From: Luteithermobacter gelatinilyticus
GTDB taxonomy: Bacteria > Pseudomonadota > Alphaproteobacteria > Sphingomonadales > Emcibacteraceae
Direction of reading: 5' to 3'
DNA: 64,000 nucleotides
Assembly (NCBI RefSeq): GCF_005849285.1
Contig: NZ_CP040517.1
Location: 1,680,501-1,744,500 of the forward strand
A program made the translations under genes and the position numbers. Below are positions 1 through 7,577 of the stretch, piece after piece. The stretch's first letter is position 1. Each line of letters opens with the position of its first letter. The notes under the pieces were generated by a model. It was not told the origin of the DNA and did not search any database. It worked only from the letters and a program-made list of their open reading frames with translations.

Positions 1-299
1 CTGCCATAAGACTCTGGCGGAACAAAAACGCCCCCACTGACGCCACAGCTTCCGCCCCGATATCCCATTCTCCTGTTTCCGGGACGCCAGTTTCCTGATC
101 TGAGCACTTAACGACACACTGCTTCCTTTTGTTTTATTTTATTTCTTTGTATTTTATTTTTACGCGGCAGGGCAATTATGCCGTCCCGACCGGTCAATTA
201 CAAATATCTTGTTGTTGTGCTTTATGGAAATCCTTTATAGAGTAGCCGGTAAATCACAATGAGCATTCCATAGCAAAAAGACGAGACTGACCCCGAAAC
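1..299. other. Intergenic region upstream of parE
   Basis: No convincing gene is seen. Bases 120-165 are a T-rich tract. A plausible sigma70-type promoter facing parE has TTGTTG at 212-217 and TATAGA at 236-241 with an 18-base spacer. The first 100 or so bases could be the 5' end of a minus-strand gene cut by the window edge, because one minus frame stays open, but it is too short to identify. Confidence 0.35.
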
Positions 300-2270
300 A
301 TGAGCGACCTGTTTGAGACTGCCACTGTCACCGCCGAATATTCAGCAAAGGATATTGAGGTACTGGAGGGGCTGGAGCCCGTCCGTATGCGTCCCGGCAT
401 GTATATTGGGGGAACGGATGAACGGGCGCTTCATCATCTGGTGGCCGAGGTTCTGGACAATTCCATGGACGAGGCCGTGGCCGGACATGCCAGTCGTATC
501 GAAGTAGAGCTGCATGAGAATGGCGCCGTTTCCATCACCGATAACGGCCGCGGCATCCCCATTGACCCCCATCCCAAATATAAGGATCGCTCGGCATTGG
601 AGGTTATTCTGACCACCCTGCATTCCGGCGGAAAATTCAACAGCAAGGCATATGAGACCTCCGGCGGTCTTCACGGGGTGGGGATTTCGGTGGTCAACGC
701 CTTGTCGGAAAAAATGTCGGTGGAGGTCGCGCGCGACAAACAAGTCTGGCGCCAGGATTATTCCCGCGGCCATGCCGTGAGCGGGCTGGAGAATATTGGC
801 GCGACCAGCAACCGGCGTGGCACCAAAGTGACTTTTCTGCCCGATCCGGAAATTTTCGGGGAAAATGCCCAGCTCAAGCCCGCGCGCCTGTACCAAATGG
901 CCAAATCCAAGGCTTATCTGTTCCGTGGCGTAGAAATCCGCTGGCAGTGTGCACCGGTTCTGCTGAAAGATGGCGACGAAACCCCGCAGAAAGATACACT
1001 CCATTTTCCCGGCGGGCTGAATGATTATCTAACCACCGCATTGGAAAAAAGAAGTAAGGTCACGGCGGAAAATTTTCATGGCAAGGCGCCCCTGCCCGAC
1101 GGGATGGGACAGGTGGAATGGGCCATTGCATGGCCGGAATATGGCGACGGCAATATCCGCTCCTACTGTAACACCGTGCCCACGCCCCAGGGCGGCACCC
1201 ATGAAGCCGGGATTCGTGCCGCACTGCTTAAAGGGATCAAAGCCTATGGGGAACTTGTCGGGAATAAAAAAGCTGCGGCCATTACGGGAGAAGACATTTT
1301 CACCAGCTCCTGCGCGCTGATTTCCGTGTTTATCAAAAATCCACAATTTCAGGGACAAACCAAGGACAAGCTCACCAACCCCGAAGCCTCGCGGCTGGTG
1401 GAGCTGGCGGTGCGGGACCATTTCGACCACTGGCTGAGTGGCGCTCCCGACATGGCCAATGATCTTCTGGCCTGGACCCTGGAACGGGTTGAAGAACGCC
1501 TGCGCCGCAAACAGGAAAAAGACGTCAAACGTCAGACCGCTACCAGCCGGCGCAAGCTGCGTCTGCCCGGCAAATTGGCCGATTGCAGCCAGGACGCGGC
1601 AAAGGGCACCGAAATCTATATTGTGGAGGGCGACTCCGCCGGCGGGTCCGCGAAACAAGCCCGGGACCGCCGGACTCAGGCCATCTTACCGATTCGCGGA
1701 AAAATTCTTAATGTGGCCAGCGCCACCCGGGACAAAATCAGGGCCAACCAGGAAATCGGCGATATCAACCAGGCCTTGGGATGCGGATCGGGGGATAAAT
1801 ACCGGGAAGAGGATCTGCGTTATGAAAAGGTTATCATCATGACAGACGCTGATGTGGATGGGGCCCATATCGCAACACTATTGATAACCTATTTCTATCA
1901 GGAAATGCCCGAACTGATCAAAAACGGTCATCTTTACCTGGCGCAGCCGCCGCTCTATCGTATCGCCCAAGGCGGCAAGGTGCTGTATGCTCGGGACGAT
2001 GCCCATAAAGATGAACTGATTACCCGGGACTTTTCAGGCCGCGGCAAGATTGAGGTCAGCCGCTTCAAGGGGCTAGGAGAAATGCCGCCGGCCCAGTTGC
2101 GCGAAACCACCATGACTCCCGGCAAACGAACCCTGTTGCGGGTCATCATCCCGGAAGGAGCGCGGCTCGCCACATCTGAAAAAGTTGATCAGCTCATGGG
2201 CAAAAAACCGGAACTGAGGTTTCAGTTCATTCAAGAAAACGCCCCGAGGGCCAAAGAGCTGGATATTTAG
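300..2270 (+). CDS. parE: DNA topoisomerase IV subunit B (ParE)
   Basis: ParE is the ATPase subunit of topoisomerase IV, which with ParC decatenates daughter chromosomes. The GHKL ATPase domain has the N-box Glu and Asn near residues 50-54, DNGRGIPID at 81-89 and GLHGVG near 123-128. The TOPRIM domain carries EGDSAGG from residue 443 and TDADVDG near 515-521. The ending is short, at 656 residues, without the insertions of long GyrB proteins, which fits ParE rather than GyrB. The ATG at 300 has only a weak ribosome binding site, but homologues begin close to this point. The gene stands alone, with an AT-rich 120-base gap before the helicase gene. GyrB is the only alternative and is less likely. 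Confidence 0.95.
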   Translation: MSDLFETATVTAEYSAKDIEVLEGLEPVRMRPGMYIGGTDERALHHLVAEVLDNSMDEAVAGHASRIEVELHENGAVSITDNGRGIPIDPHPKYKDRSALEVILTTLHSGGKFNSKAYETSGGLHGVGISVVNALSEKMSVEVARDKQVWRQDYSRGHAVSGLENIGATSNRRGTKVTFLPDPEIFGENAQLKPARLYQMAKSKAYLFRGVEIRWQCAPVLLKDGDETPQKDTLHFPGGLNDYLTTALEKRSKVTAENFHGKAPLPDGMGQVEWAIAWPEYGDGNIRSYCNTVPTPQGGTHEAGIRAALLKGIKAYGELVGNKKAAAITGEDIFTSSCALISVFIKNPQFQGQTKDKLTNPEASRLVELAVRDHFDHWLSGAPDMANDLLAWTLERVEERLRRKQEKDVKRQTATSRRKLRLPGKLADCSQDAAKGTEIYIVEGDSAGGSAKQARDRRTQAILPIRGKILNVASATRDKIRANQEIGDINQALGCGSGDKYREEDLRYEKVIIMTDADVDGAHIATLLITYFYQEMPELIKNGHLYLAQPPLYRIAQGGKVLYARDDAHKDELITRDFSGRGKIEVSRFKGLGEMPPAQLRETTMTPGKRTLLRVIIPEGARLATSEKVDQLMGKKPELRFQFIQENAPRAKELDI

Positions 2271-2390
2271 TTGTATTTTGGCACATTTTAAGCATTATTT
2301 TTCCGGAATATGGAGAGGAAAGATTGACATCCGGCAAGTTTTCCCTATTCTCCGCCTCGGAAAGCAATAGCAGGATATTAAGCGAACTAG

Positions 2391-3698
2391 ATGAGTTTTG
2401 AATATTTAGGTCTCAGTGACGAACTCCTTTCCGCTCTCAAAGATGCGGGATATTCCGAGCCGACCCCGATCCAGGCCAAGGCCATTCCCAGCGTCCTTCA
2501 GGGACGTGACATTCTGGGCATTGCCCAGACCGGCACCGGGAAGACGGCTTCTTTCACGTTACCGATGATCGACATTCTTTCTCAAGGGCGCGCCCGGGCG
2601 CGCATGCCCCGGTCGCTGATCCTGGAACCTACACGGGAACTGGCCGCCCAGGTGGCCGAAAGTTTTGAAAAATACGGCAAAAACTCTAAACTGACCATGG
2701 CGCTGCTGATCGGCGGGGTAGCCTTTGCCGATCAGGAAAGGCTGCTGGATCGCGGTGTGGATGTTCTGATCGCCACGCCCGGGCGGCTTCTCGACCATGT
2801 AGAACGCGGCCGCGTGATGCTGACGGGCACAGAAGTCCTCGTGGTGGACGAAGCGGACCGTATGCTGGATATGGGGTTTATTCCCGATGTGGAGCGGATC
2901 TGCAAGCTGATGCCACAGACTTTGCAGACCCTGTTCTTTTCGGCCACCATGCCCAAGGAAATCAAGCAGCTCACGGACCAGTTCCTGAAAAACCCGAAAA
3001 CGATCGAGGTTAGTCCGCCAAGCTCCACTGCCTCCACCATTACCCAAAAACTGGTTCCCGTTGCTGCCCATGACAAGGTCAAACGCCAGGCATTACGCCA
3101 TCTGCTGCGCGGAGAGGACGTTAAGAACGGCATCATTTTCTGTAACCGGAAAAAAGAAGTCAAAGTCGTCTGCAAGTCCCTGAAAATACATGGCTTCAGC
3201 GTCGGGGAACTGCATGGCGATCTGCCCCAGGAAACCCGTATGGAGATTCTGTCCCAGTTCAAGGGAGGCGAGATACAGTTTCTGGTGGCCAGCGACGTAG
3301 CCGCTCGGGGACTGGATATCCCCTCGGTCAGTCATGTCTTCAACTTTGATATTCCCACAAACCCTGAAGATTATGTGCATCGTATCGGTCGTACCGGTCG
3401 GGCCGGCAAAGAAGGACATGCCTTCACCCTTTCCACTCCCCGGGATAAAAAATATCTGGACGCGCTGATTAAATTCCTGGGCAAGGAAATCGAGGAAGAA
3501 ATCTACCCCGAATTCCAAAACAAGCCGGAAGAACGCAAAAAAACGTCCGCTCCCCGGAAAGAGCGAAAAACCCGGGATGACCATAGCCCCCGCCAGAGTA
3601 AAAAGAAAAAATCCTCCCGGCGAGATGCCGCGGAAAAGGATGAGCCCGTCATTGGCATGGGTGATCATATCCCCGCCTTTCTCCTGCGGGACGGTTAA
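2391..3698 (+). CDS. DEAD-box ATP-dependent RNA helicase (RhlE-like)
   Basis: This is a 435-residue superfamily 2 RNA helicase that probably acts on structured rRNA or mRNA. A Q motif lies near residues 3-30, with phenylalanine upstream and PTPIQ. Walker A is AQTGTGKT at 45-52, the DEAD box is at 153-156, SAT is near 184-186 and HRIGRTGRAG starts near 330. Beyond about residue 375 the protein has a lysine- and arginine-rich tail of the kind that binds RNA non-specifically. The tail and compact core resemble RhlE, but RhlE, RhlB and DbpA cannot be separated with certainty by eye, so no symbol is given. A perfect stem-loop overlaps the stop codon. Confidence 0.92.
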   Translation: MSFEYLGLSDELLSALKDAGYSEPTPIQAKAIPSVLQGRDILGIAQTGTGKTASFTLPMIDILSQGRARARMPRSLILEPTRELAAQVAESFEKYGKNSKLTMALLIGGVAFADQERLLDRGVDVLIATPGRLLDHVERGRVMLTGTEVLVVDEADRMLDMGFIPDVERICKLMPQTLQTLFFSATMPKEIKQLTDQFLKNPKTIEVSPPSSTASTITQKLVPVAAHDKVKRQALRHLLRGEDVKNGIIFCNRKKEVKVVCKSLKIHGFSVGELHGDLPQETRMEILSQFKGGEIQFLVASDVAARGLDIPSVSHVFNFDIPTNPEDYVHRIGRTGRAGKEGHAFTLSTPRDKKYLDALIKFLGKEIEEEIYPEFQNKPEERKKTSAPRKERKTRDDHSPRQSKKKKSSRRDAAEKDEPVIGMGDHIPAFLLRDG

Positions 3699-3707
3699 CC
3701 CCGTCCC
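3688..3707 (+). terminator. Stem-loop over the helicase stop codon
   Basis: GGGACGG (3688-3694) pairs perfectly with CCGTCCC (3701-3707) around a six-base loop that contains the TAA stop. No T-run follows directly, so it may protect the 3' end or be a weak terminator rather than a classical intrinsic one. Confidence 0.4.
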
Positions 3708-3758
3708 TCTGCATCGCTGCCTGTTTACCTCTTTCTATTTGTCTTCTGCCCGACTTGC

Positions 3759-3773
3759 TTAACCTGTTTTTAA
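3759..3773. promoter_or_regulatory. Perfect CtrA box
   Basis: TTAA at 3759-3762 and TTAA at 3770-3773 are separated by exactly seven bases, and each is followed by CC. This matches the alphaproteobacterial CtrA consensus TTAA-N7-TTAA. It lies about 103 bases upstream of the diguanylate cyclase start and 61 bases past the helicase stop. This suggests cell-cycle control of the cyclase; binding has not been shown. Confidence 0.6.
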
Positions 3774-3779
3774 CCCTGA

Positions 3780-3798
3780 TCATTAGGGGTTCATTAGG
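3780..3798. repeat. Tandem TCATTAGG octamers
   Basis: TCATTAGG occurs at 3780-3787 and again at 3791-3798, an 11-base period. The pair sits just downstream of the CtrA box in the leader of the diguanylate cyclase gene. It could be a direct-repeat operator for an unidentified response regulator, or chance. Confidence 0.4.
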
Positions 3799-3875
3799 AA
3801 AAAAACGCTATCGTTTTAGGCGCAAGGATGGAGCATCCCGCAGCAAGAGAAAAATAAAAACAGGCTGGAACCGTA

Positions 3876-4955
3876 ATGTCATTTATCCAAGACCGTGACG
3901 ATATTGAATTCATTCGTGAAACCTCAGACAAAGCCCTGGATATGATGGCGGCCCATAATATTGTGCCGCTGCCTATGAATTATCACATCTGGTACACTTA
4001 TTCTTCCGGGGAAGACCTGGCGCTGTCTCAGCTGATCGACGGCATGGTGGCAAAGAATAAGAATTTCAGCCGCGAAGTTTGTGAAAATCTCTATGAGCGT
4101 TTCTTTTCCGGCCAGGCCGCCCAGTCGGCCGTTACCGAAGCCGGCCAGTCCATTCAGAAAGAACTGGCAAAAATCGCCCAGACGCTCAAGGAAAGTGGCG
4201 ATTCAACCTCTGCATTCAGTATTTCCCTGAAAGACCACCTGGGCAGTCTCGCCAAAATCGACGGCGGCAGGGAATTGATGGAAATTCTTGCAGCAATCGT
4301 CCAGGACACCAAAACCATGCAGGAAAAAAACCTGAAAATGGAAGCGGAATTGAAAGCATCCAGTCAGGAAATACAAAAACTGCAAAATAACCTGAAAGCG
4401 GTCCAGCAGGAAAATCTGACGGATATGCTGACCAATATCGGCAATCGGAAATGTTTCGAGGAAAAATTTGACGAGGCGTTCAAGCGGTGTAGCGCCAGCG
4501 GCGAAAATATGTGTCTGGTGATCGGCGATATAGACTTTTTCAAAAGATTTAATGATACTTGGGGGCATAGTGTTGGCGACCAAATTCTGAAAGCTGTTGC
4601 CCATGTCATGAAACTGCGGGTTGGCGACAACGGTACTCCTGCGCGTTATGGCGGAGAGGAATTTGTCATCGTTTTGCCCGGACTATCCCTGGATGAAGCC
4701 ACTGCCTTGGCCAATGCCATTCGCGAGTCCGTCGCCATGCGATCCATGAAACGTAAAAGCACGGGCGAACGTCTTGGCAAAATCACAGTTTCTTTCGGCA
4801 TTGCCCAACTGCGCAAAGGGGACAGCAAAAGCCATATTCTGGAACGCGCCGACAATGCCCTGTATCTGGCCAAAAATTCCGGGCGAAACTGCGTAAAAAC
4901 CGAACGGGACCTGGAAACGGTGCACAAAGAATCCGCCACGCCCCGATCTGCCTGA
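3876..4955 (+). CDS. GGDEF-domain diguanylate cyclase
   Basis: This 359-residue cytoplasmic protein should make cyclic di-GMP from two GTP. The C-terminal GGDEF domain spans about residues 195-350, with the active-site motif GGEEF at 259-263 preceded by ARY. The N-terminal 150 residues are helical and soluble, with no membrane segment, and a coiled coil around residues 145-185 probably drives dimerisation. An RVGD tetrapeptide precedes the active site, but seven residues separate it from GGEEF instead of the usual five, so the product-inhibition I-site looks displaced or lost. The upstream CtrA box suggests cell-cycle control of c-di-GMP synthesis. The N-terminal input signal is not recognised. 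Confidence 0.92.
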   Translation: MSFIQDRDDIEFIRETSDKALDMMAAHNIVPLPMNYHIWYTYSSGEDLALSQLIDGMVAKNKNFSREVCENLYERFFSGQAAQSAVTEAGQSIQKELAKIAQTLKESGDSTSAFSISLKDHLGSLAKIDGGRELMEILAAIVQDTKTMQEKNLKMEAELKASSQEIQKLQNNLKAVQQENLTDMLTNIGNRKCFEEKFDEAFKRCSASGENMCLVIGDIDFFKRFNDTWGHSVGDQILKAVAHVMKLRVGDNGTPARYGGEEFVIVLPGLSLDEATALANAIRESVAMRSMKRKSTGERLGKITVSFGIAQLRKGDSKSHILERADNALYLAKNSGRNCVKTERDLETVHKESATPRSA

Positions 4956-4960
4956 CATAT

Positions 4961-5015
4961 GTTCCATAAATGTTCTTGACTTTCCTTTCGGAACAAAATA
5001 GAACATTAAAAGAAC
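4961..5015 (+). promoter_or_regulatory. LexA-type (SOS) operators overlapping a promoter
   Basis: GTTC-N7-GTTC lies at 4961-4975, and GAAC-N7-GAAC, the same motif on the other strand, at 5001-5015. A further GAAC at 4991-4994 precedes the second box by ten bases. Both match the alphaproteobacterial SOS box. A promoter fits within them, with TTGACT at 4976-4981 and a -10 near 4999-5004, so bound LexA would block polymerase. The arrangement closely resembles the lexA promoter at 62375-62418. Confidence 0.65.
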
Positions 5016-5028
5016 ATGGAGGGACGAA

Positions 5029-5220
5029 ATGGATATTCTTCTTTATATCGTGAGCCTGGCTTTTCTTCCGTTGATGGGGTTGTGCATTTTCAGCGGCCTT
5101 GGTGACATCATCCGCGAACTCCACGCCTTTTATGAGACGCGGCCCCCACGGCGGTCTGCTCCCTCCCTGTTCTTGAGCACACCGGCAAGATCGCCCTCAC
5201 CGTTGGGCGGAAATTTATGA
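5029..5220 (+). CDS. Small putative SOS-induced inner-membrane protein
   Basis: This 63-residue reading frame has a strong ribosome binding site (GGAGGG, 7 bases before the ATG) and sits directly behind two LexA-type operators. Residues 3-24 are a hydrophobic stretch long enough for one membrane helix. They are followed by an amphipathic GDIIRELHAFYE segment, an arginine-rich RPPRR patch and a Ser/Pro-rich tail. No family is recognised. Caulobacter SidA, an SOS-induced division inhibitor, is likewise a tiny single-span protein, so a similar role is possible, but that is inference from size, topology and regulation only. Its last six bases overlap the convergent chorismate mutase gene. Confidence 0.65.
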   Translation: MDILLYIVSLAFLPLMGLCIFSGLGDIIRELHAFYETRPPRRSAPSLFLSTPARSPSPLGGNL

Positions 5221-5574
5221 GGTTGCGTTCTTCCCTGGCTTCAGGCGGTCATATATTTTCAGTTCATAGGAAATGCACCACTCAATCATCTGCCGGTACA
5301 GCATTTCCACAAACTCCTCCTGCGCGCCGGTTTTGCGGGCATGAGCCACCACCTTTTGCACCACATCCTCAATACGTTCTTCGTCCCGCACCTTGTTTCT
5401 GTGATCCTTGATCTCCGCGGCGCGTTCCATATATCCCAGTCTCAGGCACAGGACTTCCACTAAATGACGATCAAGGGCATCTATTTCCTTGCGCAATTCT
5501 GCCATCGTCGCGCAAGCTTTAGGGGGCCTGACCTGACTGGTCAGTTCATTCAGAGACAATTTCAATTCACTCAT
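5215..5574 (-). CDS. Chorismate mutase, AroQ type
   Basis: The gene encodes a 119-residue all-helical chorismate mutase that converts chorismate to prephenate for Phe and Tyr synthesis. The region from about residue 24 is typical of the family: LRKEIDALDRHLVEVLCLR, then a lysine in AAEIK and a charged KVRDEERIEDV segment, and a C-terminal helix with QMIEWCISYE. The first 23 residues are not part of the fold, so translation could instead begin at an internal methionine (MAELRKEID). Isochorismate pyruvate lyase has the same fold and cannot be fully excluded. It lies 54 bases downstream of the SPOR lipoprotein gene on the same strand. Confidence 0.85.
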   Translation of the reverse strand: MSELKLSLNELTSQVRPPKACATMAELRKEIDALDRHLVEVLCLRLGYMERAAEIKDHRNKVRDEERIEDVVQKVVAHARKTGAQEEFVEMLYRQMIEWCISYELKIYDRLKPGKNATS

Positions 5575-5628
5575 CAGAACAGATATTCCAAAATTTGTGT
5601 TGCCCTAAGGCATTAAAGAAAAATTTCA

Positions 5629-7014
5629 TCAGCGTTCGGTAAAGATCACCAGACAGCCGATTTTTCTTTCTTCTAGCCGCTGACAGACCTCTCTGGCAAG
5701 AGGCCTGTCCTCGATTTCATGGACAAATAGCCGATAAAACTGTTTTTCGCCATCAGGCGAAAACGCCCGAATCAATGGGGTATACTCCTTCAGGGTTGCC
5801 GCAGCATTCTTTACAAGACGGCGCCATTCGGCCCGGGCCATTTCCTCGCTGATGAATGAGCCAATCTGCACCCGATACACTTTCCCCCTTTTTTTGGAGG
5901 CCACAGGATTCGACTCATCGGTTTCTTCATTCCCCGCTTCCGCAACCTTGTTGTGAGCGGGGATGTCCGGCTCCAAATTCCCCGAACTGGCGTTATCTTC
6001 GGCAGGAGAGCGGTTTGTCTGGGCTACCGGAGCAGCAGAAACAGACCCGGTGTTGTTTTCGGTGGCTTGGCCTTGCATCAGCGATTTTTCACGTCCTTCT
6101 TCCGCGAGAATTTCTCTAAGACGTTTTTTCTTGGGATCAACAGGCTCTTGAGTGGCTGGTGAGGACATCGCTGTCGTCACCCGTTCCGCCTCCTCATGCT
6201 CTGTCCCGGATTTCGGGAAATAGGTTTTTCCCAGGAAAATCGCCTGCGCCCGCTGGTTCGACTCAAGTTCCTTAAGCCAGGCATAGCGTTGCATTTTCAG
6301 GGCAAGCTGTTCTTCATCCATAAAACTGGCGGCCATGTTCCGTGCCTGGTTCTCTTCCCCCGACAACACATAGGCCATGACCAGATTTTCGCGAGCTTTC
6401 ATATTCCCTGGCTCCTGGGTTACCGCTTTACTGAGCAGCCGCAGCCCCGGCGCATATTGTCCCTGAATGGTGAAAGACAGGCCCAGATTATTCAGCAGGG
6501 AAATATTATCCGGCACGATAGCCAGCCCCTTACCATAGGTAAGCTGTGCCTTTTCATGTTGTCCGAGAAGATCATAAGCCAGGCCCAAAATATTATACAC
6601 CCGGTAATTGCCGGGGGATCTGGCACTGACCTGTTTCAGATATTCAAGAGCCTCTTCCGGCTCGTTTTTCATCACCAGCATCTGCCCAAGCCCCAGCATT
6701 GCCTCAGGATTCTGCGGATCCTGTTGCAATATACTGCGATACATGGCAATGGCTGCATCCACGGCTCCCAAGGACTGATAGGTTTTGGCAAGGCCCGACC
6801 GGGCCCCCAGATGTTCCGGATTTTCACTGACCGCACGTTGATAAAGACGCAACGCATTGCCATAATCCCCGGCCTGAGCAAAACTTTCTGCCATAGTCAC
6901 CAGAGATTCCGGCGAAAAGGCCAGCTCTCCGTCCACTCTTTTGGGACCGCTTGCTGCGCAGCCGGACAATATCAAAGAAAAACCCGCCAGAAAAACCAGG
7001 GCCGTGACTTTCAT
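5629..7014 (-). CDS. TPR and SPOR domain lipoprotein
   Basis: The ATG at 7014 was chosen because it gives a clean lipoprotein signal peptide (MKVTALVFLAGF, then lipobox LSGC near residue 19) and has an AAGGA site. A longer in-frame start at 7089 would bury this signal. The 461-residue product has five or six tetratricopeptide repeats over about residues 30-230, in the style of PilW/TadD. A charged low-complexity linker follows, then a C-terminal SPOR domain (GKVYRVQIGSF to the end) that binds denuded septal peptidoglycan. It is probably an outer-membrane or periplasmic scaffold acting at division or pilus assembly sites. The exact role is not known. Confidence 0.85.
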   Translation of the reverse strand: MKVTALVFLAGFSLILSGCAASGPKRVDGELAFSPESLVTMAESFAQAGDYGNALRLYQRAVSENPEHLGARSGLAKTYQSLGAVDAAIAMYRSILQQDPQNPEAMLGLGQMLVMKNEPEEALEYLKQVSARSPGNYRVYNILGLAYDLLGQHEKAQLTYGKGLAIVPDNISLLNNLGLSFTIQGQYAPGLRLLSKAVTQEPGNMKARENLVMAYVLSGEENQARNMAASFMDEEQLALKMQRYAWLKELESNQRAQAIFLGKTYFPKSGTEHEEAERVTTAMSSPATQEPVDPKKKRLREILAEEGREKSLMQGQATENNTGSVSAAPVAQTNRSPAEDNASSGNLEPDIPAHNKVAEAGNEETDESNPVASKKRGKVYRVQIGSFISEEMARAEWRRLVKNAAATLKEYTPLIRAFSPDGEKQFYRLFVHEIEDRPLAREVCQRLEERKIGCLVIFTER

Positions 7015-7100
7015 GTTCCTTATCCCCGATTGAGGTGCTGTTTCCAACAAAAGATTGTTTTTGTTATATTTACTGGTCAGGGCCAGCATACCGTCTTCTG

Positions 7101-7175
7101 TTAACCATAACCAGAAACTTTTCCCGGGAACGATATTTTTTTGGCCCCTATATTACGTGTTAATCTTTTGGTAAA
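7101..7175. promoter_or_regulatory. CtrA-like half sites in a divergent promoter region
   Basis: TTAACCAT at 7101-7108 matches the reported CtrA half-site type. TTAA-N7-GTAA at 7160-7174 is one base from the full CtrA consensus. A TATGAT -10-like element at 7179-7184 faces the 64-residue gene. The sites sit between that gene and the SPOR lipoprotein gene, so either could be controlled. Confidence 0.3.
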
Positions 7176-7219
7176 GTTTATGATATAGGGTCGGGACGAA
7201 TAGTTTTGAGGATAAAAAA

Positions 7220-7414
7220 ATGGTAGATATAGCCGAAGCCAGCAAAGCTTCTAGTACCGTTCAGGTAGACGCCGGACGCAGCAGCACCCAGGAAAGCCGT
7301 GCCGCCATTCAGGAAACTGTTCAGAAAGCGGCCGAGGATTCCGCCATTGAACGGAAAGAAGTGGAAGCGGATACCGGCCCCAATGTGGGACAAAAAATCG
7401 ATATCCGCGCCTGA
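7220..7414 (+). CDS. Hypothetical 64-residue soluble protein
   Basis: The frame starts at an ATG with a GAGGAT site seven bases upstream and ends 163 bases before the convergent aspS stop. The product is hydrophilic, rich in Ala, Glu, Ser and Gln, with no signal peptide or membrane segment. A central stretch of about residues 20-50 looks helical (RAAIQETVQKAAEDSAIERK). No family is recognised. Codon use and GC content match the neighbours, which supports a real gene, and the upstream region carries CtrA-like sites. A polypeptide partner or a small regulatory role is conceivable but unsupported. Confidence 0.6.
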   Translation: MVDIAEASKASSTVQVDAGRSSTQESRAAIQETVQKAAEDSAIERKEVEADTGPNVGQKIDIRA

Positions 7415-7528
7415 GCGCCCTCCTCCCCCTTTATACCATATCTCCACCACACAATCGCGAACCCGCGCCATATATTTTTAGGGAAGGGTGCGGCGATCCG
7501 GAAACGCCACAGAAGCACGGATAGTTTT

Positions 7529-7557
7529 GTCGCTGGCGCTTGCTCGCCATGACAATC
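7529..7557 (-). repeat. Short intergenic palindromic repeat remnant
   Basis: On the minus strand this reads GTCATGGCGAGCAAGCGCC, like the dispersed intergenic GTCATTGCGAGC-type palindromes seen in many Proteobacteria. It lies just after the aspS stop. A related piece occurs at 46599-46623. Confidence 0.3.
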
Positions 7558-7577
7558 TCAGCGCATCAAAATTTGCC

